This document shows, one piece after another, positions 1 to 12,655 of a stretch of 64,000 bases of DNA. The notes under the pieces were generated by a model, which saw nothing but the letters and a program-made list of their open reading frames with translations, was not told the origin of the DNA and searched no databases. The DNA is from Flaccisagitta enflata (lineage: Eukaryota > Chaetognatha > Sagittoidea > Aphragmophora), in assembly GCA_965153355.1 (NCBI GenBank), contig OZ231128.1, forward strand, positions 37,138,001 through 37,202,000. The letters are read 5' to 3'. The position numbers and the translations under genes were made by a program. Within the stretch, counting starts at the first letter, position 1, and each line of letters begins with the position of its first letter.

Positions 1-386
1 AGTATTCCGCAGCACTCAAACACTCATCTAAGTTAAGGGGCAATTGAAGAAAGTATATACAATTGAGCTTCATTAAAGCGCATGCCAAGGAACTGGGCAA
101 AATTATGCCTTAAGGTGAAAATTGAGGTGAATCTCACTCATTTTCAGCACTGAAAATAGTAATATTTCTCCACGGGCCCGTCGGGCCCGCTCCTCTTAAT
201 TTTTGCGGGCCCGACAGGGAAACAGCGGGCCCAACTGAAATATAGTTATTCAAAGCTTTCTGTTGTCATAAGCCTGTGTAGACACATTGCTACAACACTG
301 CAGTGAATTTCTTTATCTATGCAAACTTCCTAATAAATGGAAAGAATAATGCAATGAATAATGGTAACTTTTGTCTTTTACCCGTC

Positions 387-388
<2 letters not shown>

Positions 389-484
<96 letters not shown>

Positions 485-511
485 TGTGTGTGTGTGTCTC
501 TGTGTGTGTGT

Positions 512-552
<41 letters not shown>

Positions 553-704
553 TCTGTGTGTGTGTCTCTATGTGTTTGTCTGTGTGTGTGTGTCTCTGTG
601 TGTGTCTGTGCGTGTGTGTCTCTGTGTGTGTGTCTCTGCGTGTGTCTCTGTGTGTGTGTCTGTATGTGTGTGTCTGTATGTGTGTCCGTATGTGTGTCTG
701 TGTG
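389..704. repeat. Compound (TG)n microsatellite
   Basis: An almost pure TG run of about 90 bp is followed by TG interrupted with TCTC and TCTG steps. The open frames across it only encode Val-Cys or similar dipeptides, so it is not coding. It is bounded on both sides by sequence rich in the palindrome GGGCCC (170-235 and 703-770). Confidence 0.95.
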
Positions 705-1062
705 GGCCCGCAGCTAGTCTAATTTGCAGGCCCAACGGCAAATTTGCGGGCCTTGGCCCGCTCTATTTTCTGGGCTGCTCATTTCGTTGAGTCAAACGTT
801 ATACCAATAGATTTTCCCTGAGCCAAAGCTGCCGCCTTTTTCTTCTTTGTCATTTCAGTGCAGTCGTCGAAACATTTTCTTTTTCTTCCACATCCGACGG
901 GAGGATTTTGATGAGCTTGAAAATGAGGTGCCAGCTTTGGCTTTTTCATCTAGAAATTTAACGAACACACGGAACGCTTCATCATTCTTTTGCAACCATT
1001 ACCGCTTTACGTAGGACTGTAAAGCGGCTTATCCTTCTAATAAACCAAAAAAGTATGAAAAC

Positions 1063-1150
1063 CAGTAATGGCGGCTGTCGCCGTGAGGAAAAAAGTCGTA
1101 AGCATTGATCATTTTTCACCAAGCTTTTGTCTTTAGTCACTGCAAATCTT
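1063..1150 (+). repeat. Short dispersed repeat with GC hairpin, copy 1
   Basis: The block contains GGCGGCTGTCGCC, which can fold as GGCG/CGCC, followed by GTGAGGAAAA and GTCGTAAGCATTG. A near-identical block occurs at 37573-37645 and a shorter relative near 16153-16180. The function is unknown. Confidence 0.6.
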
Positions 1151-1211
1151 TTTTTCTATTAGATCAAATCAAGAGCAATTGTATGTATTGATTGCACTGA
1201 AAATCAGAGAA

Positions 1212-1650
1212 AAATAGGACTGAGCCAAATGAGATAGATGAGCTAAAATGCTCAAAATCATTCAACCAGACAATCAGCTATGCTCACTGACATGCTTTCT
1301 TATAATTACATGGTCTCATCAAAATATTTATTTATCCCATTAAAAATGAAAAAAAAAAGACTGAGCTAAATGAGCTAAGTGAACTAAAATGCTTAAAAAT
1401 ACCCTCACAGATGAGCAGTTATGCTGGCTTATATGCTTTTTTGTATCTGCTTTCTTTAACATGTATCAAAATTTCTATTCATTTATCACATTTAAAATAA
1501 AAAAAAGAAACTGAGCTAAATGAGCTAGAATCCTCTAAAACACCTTCACGGATGAGCAGCTATGCTCATAAACATGTTTTTTTGTATTTGCATACTCAAA
1601 CAAAAATAAATATACACCTTTTTGAATCCCACTCAAAATCATAAAAAATT
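1212..1650. repeat. Degenerate tandem repeat, three units of about 140 bp
   Basis: Three successive units begin with a form of ACTGAGCTAAATGAGCTA. Each continues through a GATGAGCAGCTATGCTC-like segment and an AT-rich part ending in an A-run. The units have diverged by substitutions and small indels. No gene is seen. Confidence 0.7.
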
Positions 1651-1659
1651 GAAAAAATT

Positions 1660-1900
1660 CAATTCGCAATTTTTATAAATAAATGTTTAAAAAATCAAAA
1701 CGCGCCTAATATTTGTCGTAGAGAATTCTGCTTGGTGCCAAATGAAAGAGAATTATCAAATTTACTTACCCTATCAATTTCATTGGAGGCAACATTCGCT
1801 CGGTGGAGATCCCCAACTTCCTCATAAGAAAATGAAAACCCTGTTTCTCTCGAATATGTCAAAAAGTCGAATACTGACTGACTTTTTTCCCGATCAATAA
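1660..1900. repeat. Dispersed repeat, copy 1 (second copy near 16680-16890)
   Basis: It shares the core AGAATTCTGCTTGG with the segment near 16680, followed by a diverged ATGAAAGAG and, about 100 bp later, CCTCATRAGAAAA. The 75-codon minus-strand open frame here is judged to be chance coding inside the repeat. Confidence 0.5.
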
Positions 1901-3130
1901 ACAACAAATGCTTTAAATGCATATATCTTCACGTGACAATTGAGTTTATAAATGGGCACTCGCTTCACAGCCCTCCCCTTCACTACACTCACTCACTCCA
2001 TTCACGGGCTCGCTTACTCCCTCATGAGGCAATCAAAGTTTATGAACAATTTCTGACATGTATGAATGTATGCAGTAAATGCATTTGATGGCAATGATCG
2101 CCATCGTTATCACTGTTGGAAAGAAATAATTCAGACCTGGTCGATTGTTGCCATCCATCGACTTGCCAGAAACTTTTTCCAAACATACTTGAATTTATTG
2201 ACATATTTCCACCACCCTTTGTCCTTGTACAAATTGGCCAATTTAGTGAGATCTTGTCTCGATTCCTTGTCGTACTGATTAAAGTCAGCCTTCAAGCCTG
2301 GAAATTCATTGCGTCATCATTGTATATTTTATTTCAATTGTGTTGAAAATCTAAACTACTGAAAAGTAAGATTTGAATGAAAGACAGAATTTTGACGGAA
2401 ACAAACGTCTCTACACTCTTTTTTTTTTTATGTTATGTTATTTGTTTTTGAGGCTCAATGTTTTTATTTATAGGGTGATCTGAGGTTCAAATTGTTCTTA
2501 GGATATTCTTTTTTCTATAATGGCTAGTTTATACAGGAAACTTTTGTTTGGTTACCTAACTCTGATAGGCAATTGAAAAGATATAAGAACTAAAATGATA
2601 ATCACTAACAAATTTAATCTAAGTGTGAGACTGATTGATTTGTACAATTACAATAATGCAGTCAAAATCTTTTTTGTTTACTGCAGTTCCTCTATTTGCC
2701 TAAAATAAAAAACAAAAAGAATAATGTTCTTATAATATGCTTAATGTGAGGCTGAACATGTTTTTATAGTTGTTCTTTTTTTTCCATATCTGAGCCTCGA
2801 TGTCCTTATAAACAAGGTTCTTAGTTGGAGAAAAGAGTGAATATGATTGAACATCTCCGTTTGAAAGAGTGAAAATAAAACGAGGCTGTATACGCGGTGT
2901 TATTAATTCTTAGGCCTATCTTGACCTGATCAGACCTAGCCGTAGCTAAACATGATAATGAATGAAATGACGAGTAACATTCTGCATGATAGAAGATTTG
3001 AGTCAGTTGAAGCTCCTAAGTATAAATATGAGCCCTTCCAAGAAACTTGAGTCATCCACATAATTTTCAATGATACTAACGGACATGCTGACAAACTGAT
3101 GGATCAATCAGGATCGACGTACATATACAG
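1901..3130. other. No recognisable feature
   Basis: This is AT-rich DNA. Short open frames up to about 76 codons show no motif, and no structural RNA or clear repeat was seen. Confidence 0.5.
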
Positions 3131-3132
3131 GC

Positions 3133-3753
3133 CCTCTTATACTATCTAGAACATAAGTTTGTCGGCAAGCATTATGGGCCATATCTCAGTTTAAAACAAG
3201 AAATTCATATAAAAATTGGTGAGATTCTGAAACTACATCGAATTTCTGAGCTAATGCCACCAACCGCGTTCTTCTATCTCAATTCGTTTGAAAATGACAA
3301 GTAAAACAAGAATGTTACTCCAAATGCAAAATGGCAGAAAAATTATATTTTATTTCTTGTCAGTTACCACAGTTGACAAAACAATATTTTTCAGCTATTT
3401 TAGGAAATTTTTGCGGCTTGCGTGTAGCCAAAAGGTAGTTATGCTATGTCATTACGCCCTCTTAACCTAGTGTTGTGTTAGATAGTTTTTTTTTAGACAA
3501 CTACAGGGAAGGGAGCACGCACCATTGAGCATAGGCTTTAAAAAATTTGCTTTCAAGTTATGACAGGAGATTGTGTCGATCTACTTCAAAATGCATCTAA
3601 AAAAGCAAATCAATGCAATTGATGAAATGTTTTAATGTTCACAAAACTCAACGAAAGTATCACATATAGCTCATTGATGTTTTCTTAATGATTTAATGGA
3701 TATCCAACCTGATCCTAATTTTGCCGACAAACTTATGTTCTAGATAGTACTAA
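3133..3753. repeat. Inverted-repeat pair, possible remnant foldback element
   Basis: About 29 bp at 3136-3165 (containing CTAGAACATAAGTTTGTCGG) recur in exact reverse complement at 3720-3750. The interior shows little further symmetry. A related short motif, ACTACCTAGAGCATAAGTCTT-like, occurs near 7014-7035 and inverted near 17271-17292, suggesting the end of a dispersed element. Confidence 0.55.
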
Positions 3754-4032
3754 TGCGGGACGCAACTACGAATATAAGCACATTAATCGATGACAAGGGA
3801 ATACCTTTGAAACCCAAAATCAAGTTACAAAGCGCAGTAACTGTTAAGGTGAAGATAATCTTTCCGTGTTTCTCGAAAAACTTCTTTCGATCTATGGTTA
3901 TATTATCCATTTTTCCGAGACACGCCGTGAACAAAAAACAGTATCAGGATAAAGAACCGAAACGTTATACACATCGGTCATGCAAAAATGATGAAGGGAA
4001 ATCATTCCGTTCAGCCAGTATTTGCAATATGC

Positions 4033-4033
<1 letters not shown>

Positions 4034-4074
<41 letters not shown>
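4034..4074. repeat. (CT)n microsatellite
   Basis: A pure CT run of about 40 bp. Confidence 0.95.
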
Positions 4075-4078
<4 letters not shown>

Positions 4079-4731
4079 GCATGAAGCGTAGTCTTGTAGC
4101 GACAAAAATTGCTACTGGTGTAATGTGAGAGCTCTTTGATAAAAAGCACCCTCTAGAAAATGACTAATACCTATTTTTGAAATGCAAGCGCTGAATGTCG
4201 TCGAAACGAGGAATTCAAGCAAATAACATTTTCTCAAGTCAAATAAATAAGTAAGCTGGATCGTGCTGGATTTACTTTTTCCGGATAAACAGTCATGGCG
4301 GACATCTAAAACTGTTTTTATTGACGTTATTGCGTAGACCACCGTCGGGACTTAGCCAGGGTGAACGCAAGTTGAAAACACTGAAAACTGTCAAGACAAA
4401 GGAGAAGATAAATCATGGCCACACGACAAGATTGAGCATGAAATTTCATCTTCAGAAAGGTATCATGTTGGTATTTTTGATACAGCCATCCCGCACACGC
4501 GGTCAACCTAAATTTGCGTTGTTTTCAAGAATGTCTCAGGAGAACATAAGAACTTCGCTAATCAAAAATTCGCCAGGGCAGTGATGATAACATATGAAGA
4601 TAAATGTCCTGGGGCAAATTTTAAAATTTTAGTTACACCCTACGACTGATTCCGGGTAATTAGCCAACGTTCCTTTAGTGAAGTGCGGCTTTTTTTATGA
4701 GTCGAGTAGTAAAGATAAAGACTAGTGTTAG

Positions 4732-4732
4732 G

Positions 4733-4788
<56 letters not shown>
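4732..4788. repeat. (GTT)n microsatellite
   Basis: An uninterrupted GTT run of about 19 units, followed by degenerate GTT/ATT sequence to about 4835. Confidence 0.95.
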
Positions 4789-4789
<1 letters not shown>

Positions 4790-4835
4790 TTGTTCTTGTA
4801 ATTATTATTGTGATTATTATTGTTGCTGTTGTTGT

Positions 4836-6327
4836 GTTTTATTTTTTTATTTTGCTGCTTGTGGAAAAAGTTATAAAAAATTAGCTTTTGTGACCTAATT
4901 GTAAAAAATTTCTGCCCCTGAGTCGTAATAATTTATAGATAGTCAGCCCATGTCAAATTCCAGGCTGCTAACATCCTTGACAAAATTAGGCCAACTGAGG
5001 TTGAATATCATCTATTTGAGCATAGCAAAGTGATTTGAATGACACTTTGGGATATGTTCACACTATCTGGAGTAAATTCCATTGAAATTTTATAAAAAAA
5101 CTAGGTTTAAAGCCTATTCAATTCATTAAATCTCCCTTTTCTGATAGGAGTCAGTCCCACTATCTCCATTTCTACTAATTTACATAATGTACAATTTTGT
5201 CAGTTTTAGGAGCTGCCTCTGTTTATTTCTTGGCCCTCTCTTGCTAAAAACCATTAAAAGAATAACTCCCCAGCCATCAAAGACAAATGGTTTGGGTATA
5301 TGTCACGGAAAACAGCTGTAAATATGTGCCATGTTCATGTAGAAATATTAAAGGGAAAATCAGTTAAAATCCGAGTTGCCATTTCTGACTGATTACCTTC
5401 TCACCCTGCTACCGGTAAATATTTCCTCGCTGTTGCTCAACTATGTCAATGTATGATATTTTTGCTATTTCTATGTCAAATCTGGTAGAGCTGGGGCCAA
5501 TATTTCACTCTTTATGGCATATGTTCCCAGTTCGCCTAATTATGTCAGGGGTGTTACACAGGTTTCTCCCGGGTCTTTATTGAGATAATGCATAAAAATG
5601 AAAAAAAAAACGACTTTTACCGTTTTTTAAAAACTCCAAGGTCCATATGCTTTTTGGTTTCGGTTATTTATCATCCTGAAATTTTCAGGGCACATTATAC
5701 TAATGAAATTCAACATTTCTAGTCCATTGTAGCTACTGTGGAATGAAAAAAAGTGTTCTTGAATCGGCGTAATGCGCAACTCAATGATCCTCACAACTGC
5801 CGCCTGCTCTTTAACCTCCACCACCCCACCAGCTACCCATGTCCTGTTCTCCTTATGTACCCCTACTGCTGAGCTGCCTAAGCAATGTCATACTCCTCTT
5901 TCTCCCTTGTTACCTAATTACTATCTTCCCCTCTATTCTCACTACTGCTTTGGTCCCCTTGTTCCTCGAATTTTCATCTGCTGTCCATGATGCCCCTCAT
6001 CAAATGCTGCCTTTACATTATTTCTTTACTCCTTGGTCAAATTGTCTTCCATCCCAACTGCTGTCATCGTCCTGTTGTCATCAACCCCCACTGCTGCCCC
6101 CTTGACTTTTTACCATTTGAATGTTTCATCCGTTCATTTCCATGGCATCCCGCGTCTTGATTTTTTTTTCTAAACATTGCTTTATCATGAGTATTTAAGA
6201 AAACTATGACTAGATAAAAAGAAAGTAAAGAGCGAGAAAAAAAGCTTACCGAAAGAGCTGTCAAAAAATGTTTTCCATCTATGCTTCTGTTTGAATGAAG
6301 CAAAAAAAAATACAATGAGACGGATGA
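4836..6327. other. No recognisable feature
   Basis: Open frames here (up to 88 codons, for example 5772-6105) have low-complexity Pro/Ser/Leu composition and no domain. No gene or element is supported. Confidence 0.5.
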
Positions 6328-6398
6328 GGCTTATTCGGGACAAGCGACACTAATTGGGGACAGCCAACACTTATTGGGGACAGGCGACAGGCAACAGC
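6328..6398. repeat. Short tandem repeat, about 22-bp unit, three copies
   Basis: The motif ACTTATTGGGGACAGGCGAC-like repeats three times with substitutions, each copy containing TTSGGGACA. Confidence 0.7.
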
Positions 6399-6851
6399 CC
6401 CAATGTCCCCAGTAAAAGAAATAAGTCTGGAATATCTGTGATACACACAAAAATCATAATTTGAAAATGAAATGATTTAGTTTCAATTGGAGATACCAGG
6501 GGATTTCCCCAAAGATTCTCTAAGATTTGACTTTCATATATTTCAGCAAAGCCCATATTTGAATGCCCTTTTACCCGTTATGTCGACAATATTGACTTGA
6601 CATTTCCTTAAAATTTGTTTGAAAATGCCTTATTTTCCTTTTTCACATCGAGAAGCTCAGAAAGAATGAAATGGGTCCACTTAAATCACAGGCGGGATCA
6701 TTTCTGTTAAACATGACTGAATGGCAACACCAAATATTAATGATCCCTATAGCAACAAGGTGGGGCTTGAGATAACGGTTGAGTAAGTACTATTGATTTT
6801 TTGTCAGGAATATTTAGTGTTGAAGTTACCTTTGATTGACACATTTGTTAA

Positions 6852-6926
6852 GAAAACAAGGTTGGATACACGGCTACCGACAGGCGGACAAAGTGGGTTG
6901 TAAAGTGGCGTGCACGCAACTAAAAA
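6852..6926 (-). repeat. Hairpin-ended interspersed repeat, shortened copy
   Basis: On the minus strand it begins AGTTGCGTGCACGCCACT-like and ends CCGTGTATCCAACCTTGTTTT-like, matching the ends of the family described at 28756-28911. Most of the middle is missing. Confidence 0.6.
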
Positions 6927-7069
6927 TGAGATGATTTGCTTTCAACCGCTAAAAATCATGCCACTATGCCTCCTTAAACAAATGATAGTTATCATATCAG
7001 TTGCATGTCCCTTACTACCTAGAGCATAAGTCTTCATTTCACCTATTTACATGAATAACCCTACTTTAG

Positions 7070-7345
7070 AGAGTATTTCCTGGCTGATATTAAAGTCAAC
7101 TAGAATGTAGGGAAGAATGTCAGCCATGGAGTAAACCCGAAATATTTCCTGGCTAATATAAAAATCAATAAGATGTATAAAGAAAGTCAACCAAACAAGT
7201 TAATCGAAAGTGTCTCCCGGCTGATATGAGTCACAAAGGATGTATAAAAGAAGTCATCCTAATAAGTCAACCAGAAAGTATTTCCAAGCTGATATGGAAG
7301 TCAACTAGAATGTATAAAGGAAAGTCAACTAAGTTGCAACCAAAA
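7070..7345. repeat. Degenerate tandem repeat, four units of about 68 bp
   Basis: Units start near 7074, 7141, 7210 and 7277. Each carries a TATTTCCTGGCTGATAT-like segment, then AGTCAACTAGAATGTATAAA. They differ by substitutions and short deletions. Confidence 0.75.
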
Positions 7346-8277
7346 GCCGGGGTGCCAATTCAGGGTAGCAGGGTAGCAATGCTACGCGGCAGGCAAGTCG
7401 CCAGGTGCGGCAGGTGTGGCACTTGGTGGGGAAAACTGATCAAAATTGAAAGATGAGGATGAAGGAAAGGAAGAGAGAAGTCTAGAAGTAGAGATGAGTC
7501 TAGAAGTATTCTGGAATAAAGAGCAAAATGTAGAGATAACCTTAATAATGTGAAGTTAAACCTGTTTTTACAATAGTAGGTATGTAACAAGATTATCAAT
7601 TAAGCGTCAGAGGGCTAATTTAGTAAGAAAGCAGAAGGATTTTAGATTTAAAGAAAGTGCGGCAGCCTTCGTTGGCAAATCCTTGCTACGCGGCAGCCAT
7701 ACGGTGCCTTTCATTTTTAGGGACGGAGGCTAAATTTTTGTCATCTATGTCGTATTTTTATCTATACATCGTTAACTTTCCAATCTCAGATCTTCTGAAA
7801 CAGTTTCCCGCATTGAGCTCACTTGATTGTAAGTAGAAAGACAAAAAAAATCCACTTTTGGGCCCCTGACTTCATTTTTTTATATATTTTTGCCTGTAGG
7901 AACCACCGTCAAAATGGTGTAACAATGATGTAACAAGTGCTGTTAACGAAGATATCTCCTGTTAATTTTAGAAAGATAAGGTATTTTCTTCCCTAATGTT
8001 ATCTTAGGATGTGTTTCTACAGGTCAGGAAAGATCGGACCGCTCAGCCATCGTATAACTGAAGGAAAAATCCCGATATGTCCTCCTCACCAGAATAGTCA
8101 TTTTTTTCGCTATTTTCGGACAAATTTTGACTATATACAATTCACGTTAATTTTTTCAGTAAGGTAACAGGTGGAAGGCACAGAAATGGTTAACTCTACA
8201 AGAGAAATGTTACACCTGACCAACAAAATTGATTTTGACCTCTGTCGATGAAAAAGATTTGATTTGTGAAGCCAAAC

Positions 8278-8732
8278 TGAATTTCGGACAATCGCGATTT
8301 TCGTATTTGTAGACATTTTTTAATTTGTCCCATCCATGTCTCGTGTCATTAAAGCTGTATTTACTTTTCACCAACAAAAATTGATGATGTCATTTTTCTT
8401 CGGACGCTTTGTAATTATGGGGGCATTCAATCAAAATGAAAATCGCCTAAAGTTTCCTTTTTTTCCTTCCTCTTTAGAGACTGAAACGGAATTTCGGACA
8501 AATGGCTATTTTCGTATTTGTAGACATTTTTACCGCAAAGTCAAGATGTAAGAAATTGTCCATTCTAACGCTGAGTAGATGCAAAGAAACAAGTTCGAGG
8601 CTCATGAATAGTCACAATTGGTTCGGGAAAGGCATTAAGATATTATTTTTGCATGTTGCAGCACAGTTGCAGCACTGTTGCAGCACTTTTACAGCACAAT
8701 TTCGGACATTCCCGCAAATCCACATTTTTCTG
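8278..8732. repeat. Dispersed 43-bp duplicate inside an otherwise plain region
   Basis: ATTTCGGACAA followed by ATTTTCGTATTTGTAGACAT occurs at 8278-8320 and 8489-8532. A diverged third copy starts at 8699. No gene is seen between 7346 and 9300. Confidence 0.6.
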
Positions 8733-9015
8733 GTAAAATTCAGACTCACCCGTTGGTCTTGGAGCGCAAAAACATTTAGGTTGGAAAATTGGTGGTCATG
8801 CCATGCCTAAAGTAGCACATGCAGCATAATTGCAGCACATTTGCTGCACATTTGTAGCATACACTAAAAATCTGTATTTTTCAAATTCATTTTTTCACGT
8901 TGGTCTGAGTGCCTCTAAAACACATTTGGGGATTGATGATTATGTCGATGGCCAGAACAATATGTTAACACATGCAGCATAATTGCAGCACATTTGCAGC
9001 ATATTTGCTGCATAC
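8655..9015. repeat. TGCAGCA-rich degenerate repeat, about 150-bp spacing
   Basis: Three clusters (8655-8690, 8818-8862, 8968-9012) are made of TTGCAGCA and TTGCTGCA words. The last two start with an identical CATGCAGCATAATTGCAGCA and sit in related flanks. Confidence 0.6.
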
Positions 9016-9306
9016 TCTGAAAATTGCCATATACAAAACTTTTTTTATGCATTTGTCTTTGGAGCATTAAAGAGACTTTGATTCAGTTCCATGAATGGGG
9101 TAAATAACTAAAAATGCCATTATTGCATTTTTTTTCGTGATTGACTAACCTGTGTAAAGCAAAGAAACTTCAAATTATTGAGTGAAACTTTAAAACTCGG
9201 AGAATGAAATGGCAGTGTTAGATTTGTAAAAGTTACAACAAACACTCGACAAGGAGTAACGAGAAAATGAGAAAATGAGAAATCACAAAAACGCAAAACT
9301 TATCAT

Positions 9307-10974
9307 TTAAAACAAATACTCGGCAACGAGTGACTGAAAGTCGCTATCTTGAATGTCGTAAACTGTAAGTTTCTTCTTATTGACGGTTGCCGCTTTTGTT
9401 TCGTAGGCGAGTGGCGGTGAGCGTATAATCGCCGCTTCAAAGGAAAACAATTTTGCTCCTGTGGAGGTGAAATAGTTAGAGCCTCCGTCAACTTTTTTCA
9501 AAATCTTTCCCTTGAGCAGCTGCTTATCCTCCATTTCTCCCCGTGCTTTCGTTATGAGAATGAGACGAAGTTCTTGCCGTTGGCCCGTTGCAATAGCGAT
9601 GATTGAGTTTTGACACGCTAATTCTGCCACCTCATAGCGCTGTTGTTCCTGACTCAGCCTAGTTTTGGCGGTTTGCTTTGCGGCTTTGACGGAGGCCGAT
9701 GAAGCTCGTTGCATCTTGATGTTTTTCAGGGGCCCTAAGTCTTCCGTGCGTCGGCAGTTTGCGAAGTCACCAAACTCGCATTTGGAGCACGAAAAACAAG
9801 ACCATTCCCGGACAAGAAGTTCACCAGAAACCGGAGTCGTGTGAAATTGATGAAGTTTCCGAGTGTGCTCAATTGGATCCCAGTCAGCTTTTGGCTCATC
9901 AACTGAATCAGGGTTTACCACCTCACCATGAAGCGCACTGTAAAAAAACCCTTTGCTATCCTGCCGTCCTTCAGGTGTTCTCTGCAGGTCAACAAAATTG
10001 AGTGACTCAATTATGGCAGCAAGATCACTGATGTTCCTAAGTGGATGATTGAACCGCTCCTGTTTGCGAAATTCTGTCTTCCAGAGAGCACCATCGTGAT
10101 CATGCTCACCCTTTCCATGACCTGCGCAGGTGAAATGGATAGACAGCTGAGGACAACTTGGGCACAGGCGTTCTGCAGTTTTGTGGTGAACACAAAGATT
10201 CCGTCTTGTTTCTGCGTATGACCCAAAAACCTTCCGAGAGCAAAACTGCTCGCCGCATCTGTCAGATCCTAAAGTCAATCTCTGGAAGGCGAGACCAAAC
10301 ACCTCTTGAATCCAAAGGACAATGCGGCGAAGGCAGAAGGCAACCATATGACGGTCTTGTTCAGGCCTCTTTGAGAAAAACCCGAAGTAGACCTTGACTT
10401 TCCTCATTTCGCCCTTATCTGGATCAGGGACAAGAAACCAAGCCACCGACGTGAAAAGGGTGAAGAGCAAACCATGCCAGTGCAATGACTGCACCTCTTC
10501 CCACTCCTTTGCCAAATACTTCTCTGCAAAGTCGCTGACAATGACTAAGGTGTCCGGATTGAGATTACTCAAATGTTTGTCAAGTTCCTCCTTTTGATGC
10601 TTGGCAGTAGCGCGATGAAGGGCAAAACCACGTAGCTTCTCCTTCAAATGTTTGGCGAATTCAAGTGGGGTTGCTTCTTTAATTTGAACTCCCAACCTCC
10701 CAGCGTCGTCTTTTTCCACTGACCGAAATTTGAAAGTTACTTCAGACGACTCGGATCGCCACTGTTGAGTCAATTCATCCAACTTGCCCAGTCCACATTC
10801 TTCACATTCCTCCTTCAAACAGGCACGCGAGCGATTGAAATCTGGGCAGAGGAGTGATTCTACAAGATCGACGTAATGTTCATATGGAGGCACAGGAAAG
10901 CCACATCGCTTGCAATTAGAGACGGCGTCTTCGTAGGCAAATTTGACGTTTGTATGGGCAGAACACAAGCAAAC
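9307..10974 (-). CDS. Exon 5 (catalytic core) of the DDE-transposase-like gene
   Basis: The acceptor CTTGACATTTCAG precedes 10974, and 555 codons run to the stop at 9307. Open reading continues upstream to 11214, but that part is intronic and overlaps a hairpin-ended repeat. Candidate catalytic residues are the Asp of SDFAE, the Asp of GSDRC and an acidic residue in GHGKGEHDHDG. Cys pairs (CKRCG, CLKEECEECG, CPSCP, CFSCSKC) suggest zinc binding. EVQSLHW after the first Asp is typical of the family. No frameshift is present, so the protein may still be made. Confidence 0.75.
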   Translation of the reverse strand, partial: VCLCSAHTNVKFAYEDAVSNCKRCGFPVPPYEHYVDLVESLLCPDFNRSRACLKEECEECGLGKLDELTQQWRSESSEVTFKFRSVEKDDAGRLGVQIKEATPLEFAKHLKEKLRGFALHRATAKHQKEELDKHLSNLNPDTLVIVSDFAEKYLAKEWEEVQSLHWHGLLFTLFTSVAWFLVPDPDKGEMRKVKVYFGFFSKRPEQDRHMVAFCLRRIVLWIQEVFGLAFQRLTLGSDRCGEQFCSRKVFGSYAETRRNLCVHHKTAERLCPSCPQLSIHFTCAGHGKGEHDHDGALWKTEFRKQERFNHPLRNISDLAAIIESLNFVDLQRTPEGRQDSKGFFYSALHGEVVNPDSVDEPKADWDPIEHTRKLHQFHTTPVSGELLVREWSCFSCSKCEFGDFANCRRTEDLGPLKNIKMQRASSASVKAAKQTAKTRLSQEQQRYEVAELACQNSIIAIATGQRQELRLILITKARGEMEDKQLLKGKILKKVDGGSNYFTSTGAKLFSFEAAIIRSPPLAYETKAATVNKKKLTVYDIQDSDFQSLVAEYLF

Positions 10975-12592
10975 CTGAAATGTCAAGAATGAAATGATCA
11001 AAATTTTCCTGAAAACAAGGCCGGATACACGGCCACCCAAGTCGCGTGCGGGTGGGCAGGGGTAGTGACTAAATAGACCAGCTAGGTAGTTGGCCAGGAG
11101 TTGTAACCCCAAAACCGCCCATAAATGCTGAAAAAGCAAAGTGTTACTGACAGACGGACCAACTGACCAACGGACAGAACGGGTTGTAGTCGCGTGCATG
11201 CGACTAAAAAACAAGGTCTGATACTGGAATATTCATAAAGTGTGAGTGCAGAATTAACAAGAAATTTCATTTTCGGTTGAAAGCATTCCCATCATTTTTA
11301 TGATGAGCTGATTTCACCTGTCGATCCTTGTCTTTTGGAGCAACAACAAACTTCGGACGGAGCGATGAAAAAAGTCCGGTGGAAACATGGCCGTGTTGCT
11401 CTTGAAATTTGCGGTGAAGATGGCCGATGCTGTCCGATAAAAACCGCCTCTGATGCGTCTCTTTCACGCCGTCCTCCTGTGAGAAAAAAAAAATATTTTC
11501 AGTCGTGTGGGACTAAATAACCCGCTATGTTGGTTAGATTTTTGGTCAGTTGGTTATACTTTGCTTTATTGGCTATGTTGGTAGCCCTTGCTTCACTGTT
11601 CTTACCAAAATTATGAATTCATCAATTTTTAGCCGCGGACACGCAACTACACTTTGCGATGCTGGTCGGTACATCGGTCCCAAATATTTTTAAATTTCGA
11701 GCGGTTTTTGCCTCACGGCCCATGCCCAACCGTCCGCGACTGTCTTCTCCTATATCCGGTCTTGTTTTTACTACCCCTGCCCACCTGCACGAAATTTGGG
11801 TAGCCATGTACCTAACCTAGTTTTATTAATAACATTACTGCAAGAAAAACCAAACGCGGAATGGCATGTTCATAAACTTTCTGCAGAATTGAGCCGAGGA
11901 AACTTTTGTATGCACTCAAAGCTCAAGTTGCACTGCACCGTTTAAATAAAACCAGTTACTATTTCACGTCAATAAGAGAGAATGACTTTTTCATAAACAT
12001 AGAAATAAGATGAGAACAGTTTTTTTCATGGTCTAGCAAAAATAGAGAAAAAAAGGGGGGCCAGGGGCGAATGTGTGCATTTCTCAACCTTTCAATTCAT
12101 ATACTATCAATTGCAGACAAAGCCACTAGAAGTTTTTTTCATGTCAGCAACTGAAATTACATGGCCTTATCAATAATCTACTTTAAAGCAACTGACCTTG
12201 ACAGACACTACATCCCGTGTACGCGACGTCGGAGTTGAATTTTCCTCGTAAAATCTTTTTATTTGTGCACGGCGTTCAGAGAATTTTGTCGTTTTTCGAT
12301 TTCGCTTCATTGCATTAGAGACGACGCGGGACCGTGATTGGCGACCGTTACTAGTTTCCTGGGTTTCAGCTCCCATGACAGCCGAACGAGCCGCTGTCAC
12401 CATCTTTTCCCCGATTCCCAAATGATCATGAATTTCGCGAGCGCTCAAATTTTCGGGCCCGCCGATAACGGCTTCAACGATCATCCTTCGAAACGCTCGT
12501 TCTTCTCCATCAAGTGAACCTTTACCTGATAATTGAAAAAGACTTGTTGCATTGTGTTCTTGTCTGCCCGTCTCTTTGTCTCTCTCTCTCTC

Positions 12593-12655
<63 letters not shown>

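Noticed and set aside
5772-6105. Pro/Ser/Leu-rich overlapping frames as a small secreted protein
   Set aside because: Pyrimidine-rich composition explains them; no convincing signal peptide or cysteine pattern.
9307-11214. Single-exon reading of the transposase-like frame starting at 11214
   Set aside because: The first 80 codons cross a hairpin-ended repeat and a clear 3' splice site at 10975-10977; the upstream exon supplies the family motif instead.
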